Assembly: GCA_937873665.1 (NCBI GenBank)
Contig: CALMYW010000309.1
Span: 33,374-97,373, forward strand
Direction: 5' to 3'
Source: an uncultured Sphingorhabdus sp.
GTDB taxonomy: Bacteria > Pseudomonadota > Alphaproteobacteria > Sphingomonadales > Sphingomonadaceae
Length of the DNA stretch: 64,000 bases
The notes beneath the pieces are model-generated. The model was given only the letters and a program-made list of their open reading frames with translations, was not told the DNA's origin and did no database searches. Every line of letters starts with the position of its first letter. Within the stretch, counting starts at the first letter, position 1. Position numbers and translations under genes: made by a program. Below are positions 39,738 through 48,705 of the stretch, piece after piece.

Positions 39738-41132
39738 ATGCATTATATCAGCACCAGGGGAAATGCGTCGAACCTCGATTTTGCGGGGGTGACGCTGGCA
39801 GGGCTCGCAAGCGATGGCGGGCTTTATGTCCCCGGCGCTTGGCCCAAATTCACGCACGCCGAAATCGCCGCGATGCGCGGCCTGCCCTATGTAGATTTGG
39901 CCGCCAAGGTGATGGCGCCCTTTACCGCAGGCAGCCTGAACGAAGACGAACTGCGCGAATTATGTGCCGCAGCCTATGGCAGTTTCTCGCACGCTGCGGT
40001 CACCCCGCTGACTCAGCTGGACAACCAGCAGTGGCTGCTCGAATTATTTCACGGCCCGACGCTGGCGTTCAAGGATGTTGCCCTGCAACTGCTCGGCCAT
40101 TTGTTTGAGCGCTTTTTGAGCGGCGGTGACAAGGCGTTGACGATTGTCGGGGCTACCTCTGGCGATACCGGTTCCGCAGCGATCCATGCGGTAGCCGGAC
40201 GCGAGAATATCGAGATATTCATGCTCCACCCGCAGGGCCGTGTGTCGGATGTACAGCGGCGGCAGATGACGACGGTGCTTGCCCCCAATGTCCACAATAT
40301 CGCCATCGAAGGCAGCTTTGACGACGCGCAGGCGATGGTGAAGCGGATGTTCGGCGACAGCGAAGTGACGAGCGCGATCACGCTGTCTGCGGTCAATTCG
40401 ATCAACTGGGCGCGGTTGATGGCGCAGGTGGTCTATTATTTCTGGGCCGCGCTGCAGCTTGGCGCGCCCGAGCGCAAGGTTGCTTTCTCGGTGCCCACCG
40501 GCAATTTCGGCGATGTCTTTGCCGGCTATGTCGCGGCGCAAATGGGGTTACCGGTCGAGCGGCTGATTGTTGCGACCAACGTCAACGACATTCTGCACCG
40601 TGCGCTCGCCAAGGGCGATTATTCGGTGGGTTCGGTCACGCCGACTGCAGCACCTTCCATGGACATCCAGGTATCGAGCAATTTTGAGCGACTGCTGTTC
40701 GATCTTGAAGGCCGCGATGGCAGCACCACAGCGGCGCGGATGAAGGTGTTCGAGCAGATGGGCAAAACCGCGCTCTCCGCCGATATGCGCGGACGGGCAA
40801 GCCTGTTCAAAAGCATGCGCGCCGACGCCGACGAAATGTCGGGCGCGATGCGCTGGGCGCATGAGAAATGCGCCGAGATTATCGATCCGCACACCGCAAT
40901 CGCGCTCCACGCCGCGCGCAATTCGGGAATCGCGGCCGACATTCCAGTGGTGACGCTGGCGACCGCGCATCCGGCCAAATTCCCCGATGCGGTCGAGCGC
41001 GCGACAGGCATGCGCCCCTCGCTTCCGGCCCGTGTGGGCAATCTGTTCGACCGCGAAGAGCGCTTCATCGTGCTGCCTTCGGATTATGTTGCGGTGCGCG
41101 ACCATGTGCTGGGCCATGCCGCTCACGCCTGA
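39738..41132 (+). CDS. thrC: Threonine synthase
   Basis: ThrC converts O-phosphohomoserine to threonine with pyridoxal phosphate. The 464-residue protein opens with the family sequence MHYISTRGNASNLDFAGVTLAGLASDGGLYVP, and the PLP-binding Lys is in GPTLAFKDVALQLLG (about residue 112). SGDTGSAAIHA and the Gly-rich phosphate loop follow. Length agrees with the proteobacterial (E. coli-type, 'fold type II') enzyme. The longer open frame from 39642 overlaps the divergent gene and its promoter, so the ATG at 39738 is preferred. Its end overlaps the methyltransferase gene by 17 bases. Confidence 0.95.
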   Translation: MHYISTRGNASNLDFAGVTLAGLASDGGLYVPGAWPKFTHAEIAAMRGLPYVDLAAKVMAPFTAGSLNEDELRELCAAAYGSFSHAAVTPLTQLDNQQWLLELFHGPTLAFKDVALQLLGHLFERFLSGGDKALTIVGATSGDTGSAAIHAVAGRENIEIFMLHPQGRVSDVQRRQMTTVLAPNVHNIAIEGSFDDAQAMVKRMFGDSEVTSAITLSAVNSINWARLMAQVVYYFWAALQLGAPERKVAFSVPTGNFGDVFAGYVAAQMGLPVERLIVATNVNDILHRALAKGDYSVGSVTPTAAPSMDIQVSSNFERLLFDLEGRDGSTTAARMKVFEQMGKTALSADMRGRASLFKSMRADADEMSGAMRWAHEKCAEIIDPHTAIALHAARNSGIAADIPVVTLATAHPAKFPDAVERATGMRPSLPARVGNLFDREERFIVLPSDYVAVRDHVLGHAAHA

Positions 41133-42006
41133 TTTCGTCACCCTCGTCAGCGAGCCGAGACCCGATTACACGCTGATCGACAGCGGCAATGGCCGCAAGC
41201 TCGAATCCTATGGCAATCGCCGATTCATCCGCCCCGAGCCGCAGGCGATGTGGGAACCTGCGACCACCGACTGGCAAGCCGATGGCGAGTTTGTTCCCGG
41301 ATCGGACGAGGATGGCGGAGGCCGCTGGTATTATGAAAAACCGGTGCCGCAAGATGGCTGGCCGCTCAAATGGAATGACGAGGTCAGCTTCACTGCCAGC
41401 TGCACCCCGTTCCGCCATCTGGGCTTCTTCCCCGATATGGACCCCGTCTGGCGCTGGATGAGGGGAGAGATTGAGGGGGTTGCCGAGCCGCACTGCATGA
41501 ACCTGTTCGGCTATACCGGGGTTGGCACATTGGCGCTTTCAGCGGCAGGCGCGCAGATGGTGCATGTCGATGCTTCGAAGAAATCGGTGGCGCAGGCGCG
41601 CGAAAACGCCGCGCTTTCCGGCATGACGGAACGCCCAATCCGCTGGATTGTCGATGATGCGGCAAAGTTCGTCGCGCGCGAAGTGCGGCGCGAACGGCGC
41701 TATGATGGCATCCTCCTCGATCCGCCCAAATATGGCCGCGGACCCGATGGCGAGGTGTGGCGCTTGGAGGAAGATCTCCCCGGCTTGATCGCCAATTGTC
41801 GCCAGTTGCTCGACGCCAATTCGCGTTTCCTTTTCCTCACCGTCTATGCCGTCCGCATGTCGGCCATCGCGCTTGGCAATTTGCTGCAGGCGCATTTTGC
41901 CGACCTGCCGGGCAAGGTTGAATTTGGCGAACTGGCTGTTCGCGAACAGGCAAGAGGGCTATTACTCCCCACGGCCATCTTTGCGCGCTGGTCAAAACAG
42001 GACTGA
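41116..42006 (+). CDS. Class I SAM-dependent methyltransferase, RlmI/RlmK-like (probable RNA m5C-type)
   Basis: 296 residues. Methyltransferase motif I is NLFGYTGVGTLALSAAGA (about 132-149), motif II VDASKKSVAQARENAALSG, and the catalytic block DPPKYGRGPDG (about 205). These resemble the C-terminal domain of RlmI/RlmK 23S rRNA methyltransferases and the COG1092 family, without the PUA domain. The N-terminal ~110 residues (DYTLIDSGNGRKLESYGNRRFIRPEPQAMW) are typical of a short alphaproteobacterial version. Substrate unproven. The ATG overlaps thrC, and the next gene, folB, starts 1 base after its stop, so a thrC-methyltransferase-folB-SDR operon is likely. Confidence 0.8.
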   Translation: MPLTPDFVTLVSEPRPDYTLIDSGNGRKLESYGNRRFIRPEPQAMWEPATTDWQADGEFVPGSDEDGGGRWYYEKPVPQDGWPLKWNDEVSFTASCTPFRHLGFFPDMDPVWRWMRGEIEGVAEPHCMNLFGYTGVGTLALSAAGAQMVHVDASKKSVAQARENAALSGMTERPIRWIVDDAAKFVAREVRRERRYDGILLDPPKYGRGPDGEVWRLEEDLPGLIANCRQLLDANSRFLFLTVYAVRMSAIALGNLLQAHFADLPGKVEFGELAVREQARGLLLPTAIFARWSKQD

Positions 42007-42007
42007 A

Positions 42008-42376
42008 ATGAACGATCTTCTCACCCTCGAAGTGCATGACCTGCACGTCAATGTGCTCACCGGCATTTATAGCCAGGAAACACACCTGCCGCAGCCGCTG
42101 CATATCTCGGTCAGTGCAGACCTAGAGGTTGCGCCGCATTATGCGCCAGACACGCCGCTGTCGGCTTCGAAAAATTATATGGCGATCAAGGAGGCCGCGA
42201 CGGTCTTTCCCGAAGGCGTGCATTTTACGCTGATCGAAGCGGTCGCCGACCATATCATCGACAAGCTGTTTGCCGCCGACCCGCGCGTCCAGAATGTCAG
42301 CGTCAAGATTATCAAGCTGGCGATTTCCGAAGACGGTGAATCCATCGGGATCACGCTGACAAGGCACCGCAAGTGA
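42008..42376 (+). CDS. folB: Dihydroneopterin aldolase family protein
   Basis: 122 residues of the FolB/tunnelling-fold family, which in folate synthesis cleaves or epimerises 7,8-dihydroneopterin. The strand-rich N terminus (LEVHDLHVNVLTGIYSQETHLPQPLHISV) holds the Glu expected to bind the pterin, NYMAIKEAATVF supplies the conserved Tyr, FTLIEAVADHIID is the usual helix, and SVKIIKLAISEDGESIGITLTR has the C-terminal Lys. It starts just behind the methyltransferase stop (42004-42006) and overlaps the next, pteridine-reductase-like gene by GTGA. Confidence 0.8.
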   Translation: MNDLLTLEVHDLHVNVLTGIYSQETHLPQPLHISVSADLEVAPHYAPDTPLSASKNYMAIKEAATVFPEGVHFTLIEAVADHIIDKLFAADPRVQNVSVKIIKLAISEDGESIGITLTRHRK

Positions 42377-43128
42377 CACGCCCGCTCGCGCTCGTCACCG
42401 GCGGGATGCGACGTCTGGGCGCGGTAATTGCGGCGCAACTGGCGGATGCGGGCTATGACCTCGCGCTGACCAGCCATGGTGATGGCACGCCGGATGCGGA
42501 ATTGGCGACAGCGTTGGAGCGTAACGCCGCCAACTGGACACATTTCCCTGCCGATCTTTCGGCAGAAGGTGCGAGCGAATCGCTGATGTCTGAAGTGCTG
42601 GCCCATTTCAGTCGCGCACCCGATCTGCTGGTCAACAATGCCGCGATGTTCGGGCAGGATGGGTGGGAGGAAATGTCTGCCAACACCCTGAGCGCCCACT
42701 TTGCGCTCAATCTTTTCGCACCTATATTATTGAGCCGGGCACTGGTGGAGGCTTCAGCTGAAACAGCCCAGCCCGCGATCATCCACATCGTAGACCAACG
42801 CATCATCAACCCCAATGGGGATCAGCTAAGCTATACCCTGTCGAAACAGGCGCTGGCTGGTTCGGTTCGCTCGCTCGCGGCGGCTTTCGGCAAACGCGCA
42901 CGGGTCAATGGCGTCGCCCCCGGTCTGGTGATTCCCACCGATGACTATGACGATGTGCAGATGCAGCGCCTCAATGAAGACATGCCCCTGGGCCAATTAC
43001 CGGATGCAAAAGCAATTGCCGAGGCCGTGCTGTACTTGGCCAAGGCCCGCCATGTCAGCGGGCAGATTGTTTTCGTCGATGGTGGCGCGCATCTGCGCAG
43101 CTATCCGCGCGACTTCATGCACCTTTAG
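42373..43128 (+). CDS. Pteridine-reductase-like short-chain dehydrogenase (FolM/PTR1 type)
   Basis: 251 residues, starting at GTG 42373 in a GTGA overlap with folB. The NADPH-binding TGxxRRLG motif (9-16, TGGMRRLG) is the variant of pteridine reductases, and NNAAMF follows at 88-93. The catalytic Ser of ordinary SDRs is replaced by Asp (D141), with Tyr154 and Lys158; these spacings (13 and 17) equal those of Leishmania PTR1 (Asp181, Tyr194, Lys198). FolM of E. coli reduces dihydromonapterin/dihydrofolate. The position behind folB strongly supports a pterin substrate. Confidence 0.85.
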   Translation: MTRPLALVTGGMRRLGAVIAAQLADAGYDLALTSHGDGTPDAELATALERNAANWTHFPADLSAEGASESLMSEVLAHFSRAPDLLVNNAAMFGQDGWEEMSANTLSAHFALNLFAPILLSRALVEASAETAQPAIIHIVDQRIINPNGDQLSYTLSKQALAGSVRSLAAAFGKRARVNGVAPGLVIPTDDYDDVQMQRLNEDMPLGQLPDAKAIAEAVLYLAKARHVSGQIVFVDGGAHLRSYPRDFMHL

Positions 43129-43168
43129 GGTCAGTTGCCCCACCGTTTCAGTGAAACTGAAACAAATT

Positions 43169-44950
43169 CTAACGCACGCGCCAGACCTTCAGCCCCTCAC
43201 CCATATCCGGCATAGCTTCGAGCCAATCCGGCGTATTGCCTTTCGCCAGTTGCGCCCAGAGACCGTCGGGGTTGCGCCGTTGATAGCCTTTCATTTCGGC
43301 TTCATCGGTACAAGCGACGATATGGGTTACTTTGCGCCGCTGTATGATTCCCCGCGACTGAATCGCTGGCAGCCGGTATATGTCGATGTGCGCGCGCATG
43401 GCCCTTTCATTACGGTGATGGCTGGAGGCCAAGACACTGTGGGAGGTGTTCAGCAGGATTTTGGGACCTATGTCGAACGGCGCGACGATATTGGCCTGTT
43501 TGAAAGCCGCCAAAGCACGAACCGATTCGCTGGATTCGCACTGCCCGGCTTCGCTGCCCTTCTCACCAGCAACCTCTAACTGGCTGTTAGCCAAATGCGG
43601 CGATAACAATTTGAATATCTGCGAAAAATATGGCCCCGGCATGAGCATTAGCGCCATAAGGGCGACCAACCCAATTCTGCGAATGGCGACAGGTTCCGCT
43701 CTGTAGCGGCTGAACAGTTTTGCAATACCAGTCGCGATGACAGGCGTTGCAACCAGTGTGGCGGTCGAAACGGTGCGGAAAACCAGCAACGAAAGCAGAA
43801 GCGTGTAAATACCGAGAAATGCGATGATGGCGTAATTGGCACGCTGCTCGGCGTCTGACCTGATCAACAATAACGCCAGGGTCGCAAGGCCGACAGCCGG
43901 TACAGCCAGCATCAATATGGCAGTGCCCCATTTCTGATGCCAAACCGGCAAGCCTTCGCGCACCATGTCATACCAATAGGCACGAACGACCGGATCCATG
44001 GTTGAAAAGGCGCCACGTGCACAATCGGGCGCCGCATTCAGGTAAATTGCCGCCGACGCAAGGGCAGCCGCCAGAACCAGTGCGATGCGTGGCACCCTGC
44101 CCAGTTGCAGGAGTAGGGCGGGCGGCGCGATGATCATACCTGCGGCCGCAATCGCATAAATATGCGCTGGCGAAATCGTATCGCAAAAATTGGGTGCAGA
44201 CAGTCCCGTCGCTTGCGTGCCGAAGAAAAGAGCCAAAGTAGCAGAGGTAAATGTAAGCACAGCCCAGCCGAGCCGCTGTGCACCATCTCCTTTAAAAGCC
44301 CAGCGCCAGCCCAGAACTGCAAAAAACGCCGCTGCTGCAGGTGCCCCTTCCAGCGATATGTGCAGCCACACCGCCATGGCCAGACCCATTACTATCCCGG
44401 CTTTGCGGGGAGAAGGCCAGAACAACGTCCAGAGCGTAAGGGCGGCGCAAACCAGCTGCCAGCCGTGATGGTCAATCCGCATTGGGCGCAGTTGCATCGT
44501 TATTGCAGGTGACATCAACGTCATGATGACAGCAATCCCGCCAGCCAGCCTTCCCCCCAAAGACATTGCTACGCGGCCGAGAATGTAGGCGATAGTGGCG
44601 TAGCACAATAGGGGTATGACCGTGCCGGCGAGCATCTCCGCACCCGCCTGACCCAATAGCGGAGCCGCCATGATAACAATGATGGCGAGCGGCAGCTCGA
44701 TTAGTCGCGACCAGTGCATCGGGCCACCCTCAGGCGCGTTCAACCGATATTGGGTGGTATCGAACCAGCTTTGCCCGCCAAGAAAATCACGCAGCTGCAC
44801 CATGCGCAGCTGATCATCCGGATCCCATCCGGAACGGGAAGCGATATTGGGCCAGCTTGAATAGACAAGGAAGGCCGCAGCTGCCAGCCAGATGATGACT
44901 GCCAGCTTGGGCAAGGACTCTTTGCTGTTGTTTTGGGGAACGCCGTTCAT
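43169..44950 (-). CDS. Polytopic membrane protein, GT-C glycosyltransferase-like
   Basis: 593 residues with about 12 membrane helices and a soluble C-terminal domain of ~130 residues. After the first helix is a periplasmic loop with SGWDPDDQLRMVQLRDFLGGQSWFDTTQYRLNAPEGGPMHWSRLIELPLAI; paired acidic residues in the first loop are the hallmark of GT-C enzymes (oligosaccharyltransferases, ArnT-like and mannosyltransferases using polyprenyl-phosphate sugars). The MRIDHHGWQLVCAA block resembles STT3/PglB-like sequences. The substrate is unknown. It starts 4 bases behind the sulfatase-fold gene and is the last gene of a four-gene cluster. Confidence 0.65.
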   Translation of the reverse strand: MNGVPQNNSKESLPKLAVIIWLAAAAFLVYSSWPNIASRSGWDPDDQLRMVQLRDFLGGQSWFDTTQYRLNAPEGGPMHWSRLIELPLAIIVIMAAPLLGQAGAEMLAGTVIPLLCYATIAYILGRVAMSLGGRLAGGIAVIMTLMSPAITMQLRPMRIDHHGWQLVCAALTLWTLFWPSPRKAGIVMGLAMAVWLHISLEGAPAAAAFFAVLGWRWAFKGDGAQRLGWAVLTFTSATLALFFGTQATGLSAPNFCDTISPAHIYAIAAAGMIIAPPALLLQLGRVPRIALVLAAALASAAIYLNAAPDCARGAFSTMDPVVRAYWYDMVREGLPVWHQKWGTAILMLAVPAVGLATLALLLIRSDAEQRANYAIIAFLGIYTLLLSLLVFRTVSTATLVATPVIATGIAKLFSRYRAEPVAIRRIGLVALMALMLMPGPYFSQIFKLLSPHLANSQLEVAGEKGSEAGQCESSESVRALAAFKQANIVAPFDIGPKILLNTSHSVLASSHHRNERAMRAHIDIYRLPAIQSRGIIQRRKVTHIVACTDEAEMKGYQRRNPDGLWAQLAKGNTPDWLEAMPDMGEGLKVWRVR

Positions 44951-44954
44951 CGGT

Positions 44955-46331
44955 TCAATTCGACGCGCCCTGCACAGTCGGCTTATGCTTCAGATACAGC
45001 CAGGGGACCTTTGCGGGATTAAACTGGGTCCGGTGATGCCGGTCGAAATAAGGCGGCATATGATCCCCAACTATAAGAATATCCGCTTCGGGAAAGTCGG
45101 CAGCCGAAATTTCACTCGCGAGTGCGGTGAATATGTCGTCATAAATGGCAAACTGCCTGCAGATCTGCGGATAATCGCTTTTCAGCAGAGGCGAGACACG
45201 TTCACAATTGTCGACATTGAGGTTCAGTCCCGCAGGTACCGGCAGATGCGAGTTGAGCGTCAGCCAATAGAGGAAGGTCGGCTTTTCCGCTGATTTCAGC
45301 CGCGCTGAAATCTGACGGGGAATATCGCGATCGCAAGCGCCGGGGAAAACACCCCCACATTTTTCGGATCCTTCGGCGACCATATCGCTTTTGAAGGCCA
45401 TTTTCTGAAAGCCGACATTGGGATACCATTTTTCCCGCGCAAAGAAATTCGGCGTGAAGCTGTGCATCGCCAGCGTTTCATACCCTTTGGCGGCCAGCTT
45501 CGCCGGAATGCAATTTTCGTCTTTCCGGTCGACAAGATCGTAATAATCCCCCCAGCGCCCACACAGTTCGCGGATTTCCCCGGCTGTGGTGCTGTTGTAA
45601 TATGGTGCGGAGCCCCGACTGAAATCAAATTTTGCCTGAACCGCCTTGTCTTGCAACAGCGGCGCAAACATCAGGCGCGACATTTCGGGATTGTTTTGGG
45701 GAAGACCCATGGCTTCCACCACGATCAATATCAGGTGCCGCTGCCCATCGGCGCGCGCCACAAACCCGCTGCCATTGGTTGCCGAATCGAATGTCGCGCC
45801 AGCGGGCGCGGCACGGAAATAGTGGCCGCGCATGTCCTTGCCCATCCACAAGTCGACGCCGGCCAAGGTGAAGAAAAGCCCGCCGGCACCGGCAATCAGC
45901 AAAGGCCGGGAAAAATGGATGTTGCGCTTCAAAAGCCGCCAACCGATTCCAAGCACCATCACGATCGCAATGGCCGCCGCTATATAGTCATAGGAGTTGG
46001 ATGGCTTGATTTCCGCGAAGAATTTCAACGAATAGAGCAGCGAGGAGATATCCAGATTGAACAGGCCGCCAATGAAACGCAGCGTCGAATAGATCAGGGC
46101 ACCGGCAAATGCGGCGTACCGTATCCAGAAACTGGCCCGCATCACGATGAGGCCGAGCACCCCGGTATAAACAATATCCATATGCCGTGGAGGTGCTCCG
46201 GAAAACCACAGCACTGCAAATCCCGCATTGGCGAGGACAACCCAGATGAGGAGCCAACGGCCAAAGCTTTTGAGTTGCTCATCCACGCCCCAAAATGGCG
46301 GGCGAACGGTCTGCGCTGTTAGCGTGGTCAC
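44955..46331 (-). CDS. Membrane sulfatase-fold protein (phosphoethanolamine/phosphoglycerol transferase-like)
   Basis: 458 residues from the GTG at 46331, which has an excellent GGGGGG ribosome site and a GTGA overlap with the GtrA stop codon; an ATG at 46346 lacks one. About four to five N-terminal helices precede a periplasmic alkaline-phosphatase-superfamily domain. Metal-binding and nucleophile elements are ILIVVEAMG (Glu about 203), NSTTAGEIRELCG (Thr about 249), NSHLPVP and VGDHMPPYF (about 422). EptA, OpgE and LtaS are relatives that move phosphoalcohol groups from phospholipids to glycans or lipid A. Context argues for decoration of an envelope glycan. Confidence 0.72.
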   Translation of the reverse strand: MTTLTAQTVRPPFWGVDEQLKSFGRWLLIWVVLANAGFAVLWFSGAPPRHMDIVYTGVLGLIVMRASFWIRYAAFAGALIYSTLRFIGGLFNLDISSLLYSLKFFAEIKPSNSYDYIAAAIAIVMVLGIGWRLLKRNIHFSRPLLIAGAGGLFFTLAGVDLWMGKDMRGHYFRAAPAGATFDSATNGSGFVARADGQRHLILIVVEAMGLPQNNPEMSRLMFAPLLQDKAVQAKFDFSRGSAPYYNSTTAGEIRELCGRWGDYYDLVDRKDENCIPAKLAAKGYETLAMHSFTPNFFAREKWYPNVGFQKMAFKSDMVAEGSEKCGGVFPGACDRDIPRQISARLKSAEKPTFLYWLTLNSHLPVPAGLNLNVDNCERVSPLLKSDYPQICRQFAIYDDIFTALASEISAADFPEADILIVGDHMPPYFDRHHRTQFNPAKVPWLYLKHKPTVQGASN

Positions 46332-46738
46332 CGGAAAACCCCCCATTTGCGCAGTGCATACACCGCGAAGAAACTGACAGCGACGGCAGCGCCTTTGGAC
46401 GGGATGGGATGGATGCCCGCCCGGCCTAGAATTTCAACCGTCGCCACGGTTATGCCTAATCCGGCAAGTGCGGACCCGGCAAATAGTGCGCGCTGGATGT
46501 GGCGTGCCGCTCCTTCCCGGGTCTTTCCTGTAAAGACCAGATTGGCGCTAACCAGCCAATGGACAATGATACCCGCACAATAGCCAGCCGCCGAAGCCAG
46601 CGTCGGATCGACCTTGACCGCAACAAGGCTGGAAAACAGCGCAACGTCAAAGGCAAGGGCGATGATGCTGGCGACCAGGTAGCGGGTTATCGTGAACCGC
46701 TGCCAAAGCTGCATTGCGGAGGCAATGGCCCGCTCCAT
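46328..46738 (-). CDS. GtrA-like flippase family protein
   Basis: 136 residues with four membrane helices in the GtrA/DPMS3 pattern: RYLVASIIALAFDVALFSSL, AAGYCAGIIVHWLVSANLVF, FAGSALAGLGITVATVEIL and KGAAVAVSFFAVYALRKWGVF. GtrA is thought to flip undecaprenyl-phosphate-glucose across the inner membrane. It starts 5 bases behind the UGM-like flavoprotein gene and overlaps the sulfatase-fold gene, so all are one operon. Confidence 0.8.
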   Translation of the reverse strand: MERAIASAMQLWQRFTITRYLVASIIALAFDVALFSSLVAVKVDPTLASAAGYCAGIIVHWLVSANLVFTGKTREGAARHIQRALFAGSALAGLGITVATVEILGRAGIHPIPSKGAAVAVSFFAVYALRKWGVFR

Positions 46739-46743
46739 TGAAG

Positions 46744-48324
46744 TCAGGCCGCCTTGACGATTTTGCGCTGTTCCGTTGCGGGTGCTACGCGGGTCGGCAC
46801 ATCGCGTTCCGACGTCAGCGCTGCAGCCTGATCTTCGGTCACCTTGACCGCAATCTTTTCCTGCTCGCCCTCGTCGCCCGCTTCATGATATTCGGCGTCT
46901 TCGTTGACGTTCCAGATATTGTAGACACGCGCACCGGCCTCGATATTCTCGACCGTCAGCATCGCCGTCATCATTGCATGGTCCTGGTTATTGTAGCGGT
47001 GCATCCCGTTGCGACCGACCATGTGCAGCGTCGGATATTTGCTTTCGAGTTCCGAGCGCATCGCCTCGACATTGGCGGCATAGCTGTCGTCATAGACCGG
47101 ATAGGCCTTTTCCTGACGGACAACCGCGCCACCAACAACGTCTGCGGGGTTGCACAGGCCAAGGATAGCCATTTCCTTCTTTGCGAGTTCGACCAGATCG
47201 GCGTCGCTCGACGACCAGAGGCCATCACCTTCGAAGCAGAAATATTCGAGGCCGACGCAGGCGATCGACGGATCAGGGACCATTTCGGGCGACCAGCTGC
47301 GGAAATTCTGTACCCGGCCCACCTTCACTTTGCTGTCGTGGATATAGATCCAGTTGTCGGGGAACAGGTCGTCCGACTTGATCATCAAAGCCACGGTCAG
47401 GAAGTCGCGATATTTGAGGTTCGATGCCTCGAGCGAAGTCTGCGGCAGCGGGTGGATGCGGGCCGACAATTCGCGCATCGGGGCAGAGCTGATCACATGG
47501 CGGGCTTGGATAACGGTCTCGCCGCCATCAGCCTTGGTCGCCGACAGCCGCCAGTTGCCCTTGGCATCCTGTGCCAGTTGGTTGAAGCTATGGCCCATCA
47601 ACACGTGGTTGCCCTTGGCGACAACGAAATCGCGCGCCGCATCCCACATCATGCCCGGCCCCAGCCGCGGATAGCGGAAGGTTTCGAGCAAGGTCTTTGT
47701 CTCCATGCCGTCATTGGGTTTTTTGTTGAGGCCAAGGCTGCGCTTCAGCCCGTCCATCACCGCGGCACCGAGCGACAGCCCCTTGATGCGCTGCGCCGCC
47801 CAGTCGGCCGACATTTCGTCGCAGGGCATACCCCATACCTTCTCGGTATAGGTCTTGAAGAAGATCGAATAGAGCTTCCAGCCGAACTGGTTGACCGTCC
47901 AGTCTTCGAAACTGCGCACCTTGGTGTTCGGGAAAGCCTTCGCCTTGGCATAGCTCGCCATGCACAAGGTCGAACGGACGATGCCGAGGTTGAACAAGGC
48001 TTCGAAGGCACGCAGCGGATAGCTGTAGAATTTGCCTTCATAATAGATGCGGCTCATGCGCGGACGCTGGATGAAATCATCGGGAAGGATTTCGTTCCAG
48101 AGGTCGACGACTTCCTTGGACTTCGAAAAGAAGCGGTGGCCACCAATATCGAAACGATAGCCATCGACTTCGACGGTCCGGCTTATGCCGCCGACATAGC
48201 GTTCGTCCTTTTCGATAACGGTGACGCTATAGCCCTTTTTGGAGAGCAGATAGGCAGCGGTGAGCCCTGCGGGCCCTGCGCCGATGATCGCTACGTCCAC
48301 CAAATCCTGTTTTTGCCCCGACAT
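46744..48324 (-). CDS. UGM/protoporphyrinogen-oxidase-like FAD-dependent oxidoreductase
   Basis: 526 residues. The FAD-binding [13 protein letters not shown] (about 15-27) is followed by [31 protein letters not shown], the amine-oxidase/UDP-galactopyranose-mutase type of flavoprotein. The [22 protein letters not shown] C-terminal FAD segment (here [16 protein letters not shown], about 430) is conserved in sugar-related members of COG1232. UGM itself is shorter (about 370-390), so I cannot say what ring contraction or oxidation it performs. The last ~50 residues are low complexity. GGAGGAAG precedes the ATG. It heads the GtrA-sulfatase-GT-C cluster. Confidence 0.8.
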   Translation of the reverse strand: MSGQKQDLVDVAIIGAGPAGLTAAYLLSKKGYSVTVIEKDERYVGGISRTVEVDGYRFDIGGHRFFSKSKEVVDLWNEILPDDFIQRPRMSRIYYEGKFYSYPLRAFEALFNLGIVRSTLCMASYAKAKAFPNTKVRSFEDWTVNQFGWKLYSIFFKTYTEKVWGMPCDEMSADWAAQRIKGLSLGAAVMDGLKRSLGLNKKPNDGMETKTLLETFRYPRLGPGMMWDAARDFVVAKGNHVLMGHSFNQLAQDAKGNWRLSATKADGGETVIQARHVISSAPMRELSARIHPLPQTSLEASNLKYRDFLTVALMIKSDDLFPDNWIYIHDSKVKVGRVQNFRSWSPEMVPDPSIACVGLEYFCFEGDGLWSSSDADLVELAKKEMAILGLCNPADVVGGAVVRQEKAYPVYDDSYAANVEAMRSELESKYPTLHMVGRNGMHRYNNQDHAMMTAMLTVENIEAGARVYNIWNVNEDAEYHEAGDEGEQEKIAVKVTEDQAAALTSERDVPTRVAPATEQRKIVKAA

Positions 48325-48391
48325 TTTCGCACTTCCTCCAGCGGCTATAGGCTTTCGGGGAAATCTCTGAACGAAAATGGATAATGAAAAG

Positions 48392-48610
48392 TTAACAGGG
48401 GCGTCTAGCAGCCAGCAACGACAGATAATTGCTGCATTGCAGTAATTTCTTGCTTTTTGGCGCCCACTGCGCCATATGGCCTTCAAGCGCATGAGGCGAG
48501 CGGAGATAACCGCCGCAGTATCGACAGCGTGAGAGCTTGTTCAAAAGCTCCGTCGATCGAGAGATGCGCGCAGCCAAGAGGCTTCCCAATTCACGCGGGG
48601 TGGTTTCCAA
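48392..48610 (-). CDS. Possible small protein with a C2H2-like cluster
   Basis: The only sizeable frame in the 381-base gap between the flavoprotein and helicase genes. It would encode up to 72 residues from a TTG, with [18 protein letters not shown], a C-x2-C-x7-H-x4-H arrangement that could bind zinc. No ribosome site and no family recognised. Treat as a candidate only; the gap otherwise shows nothing clear. Confidence 0.25.
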   Translation of the reverse strand: METTPRELGSLLAARISRSTELLNKLSRCRYCGGYLRSPHALEGHMAQWAPKSKKLLQCSNYLSLLAARRPC

Positions 48611-48705
48611 GGGGTCGGCGTTTCGCTTACCCTTAAACCCGCTTGTGCGCCGCGCGCTGCCAAAAGGCCTGCGCGGGCAGCATCATGCATATTTGAGAGT
48701 TTATT

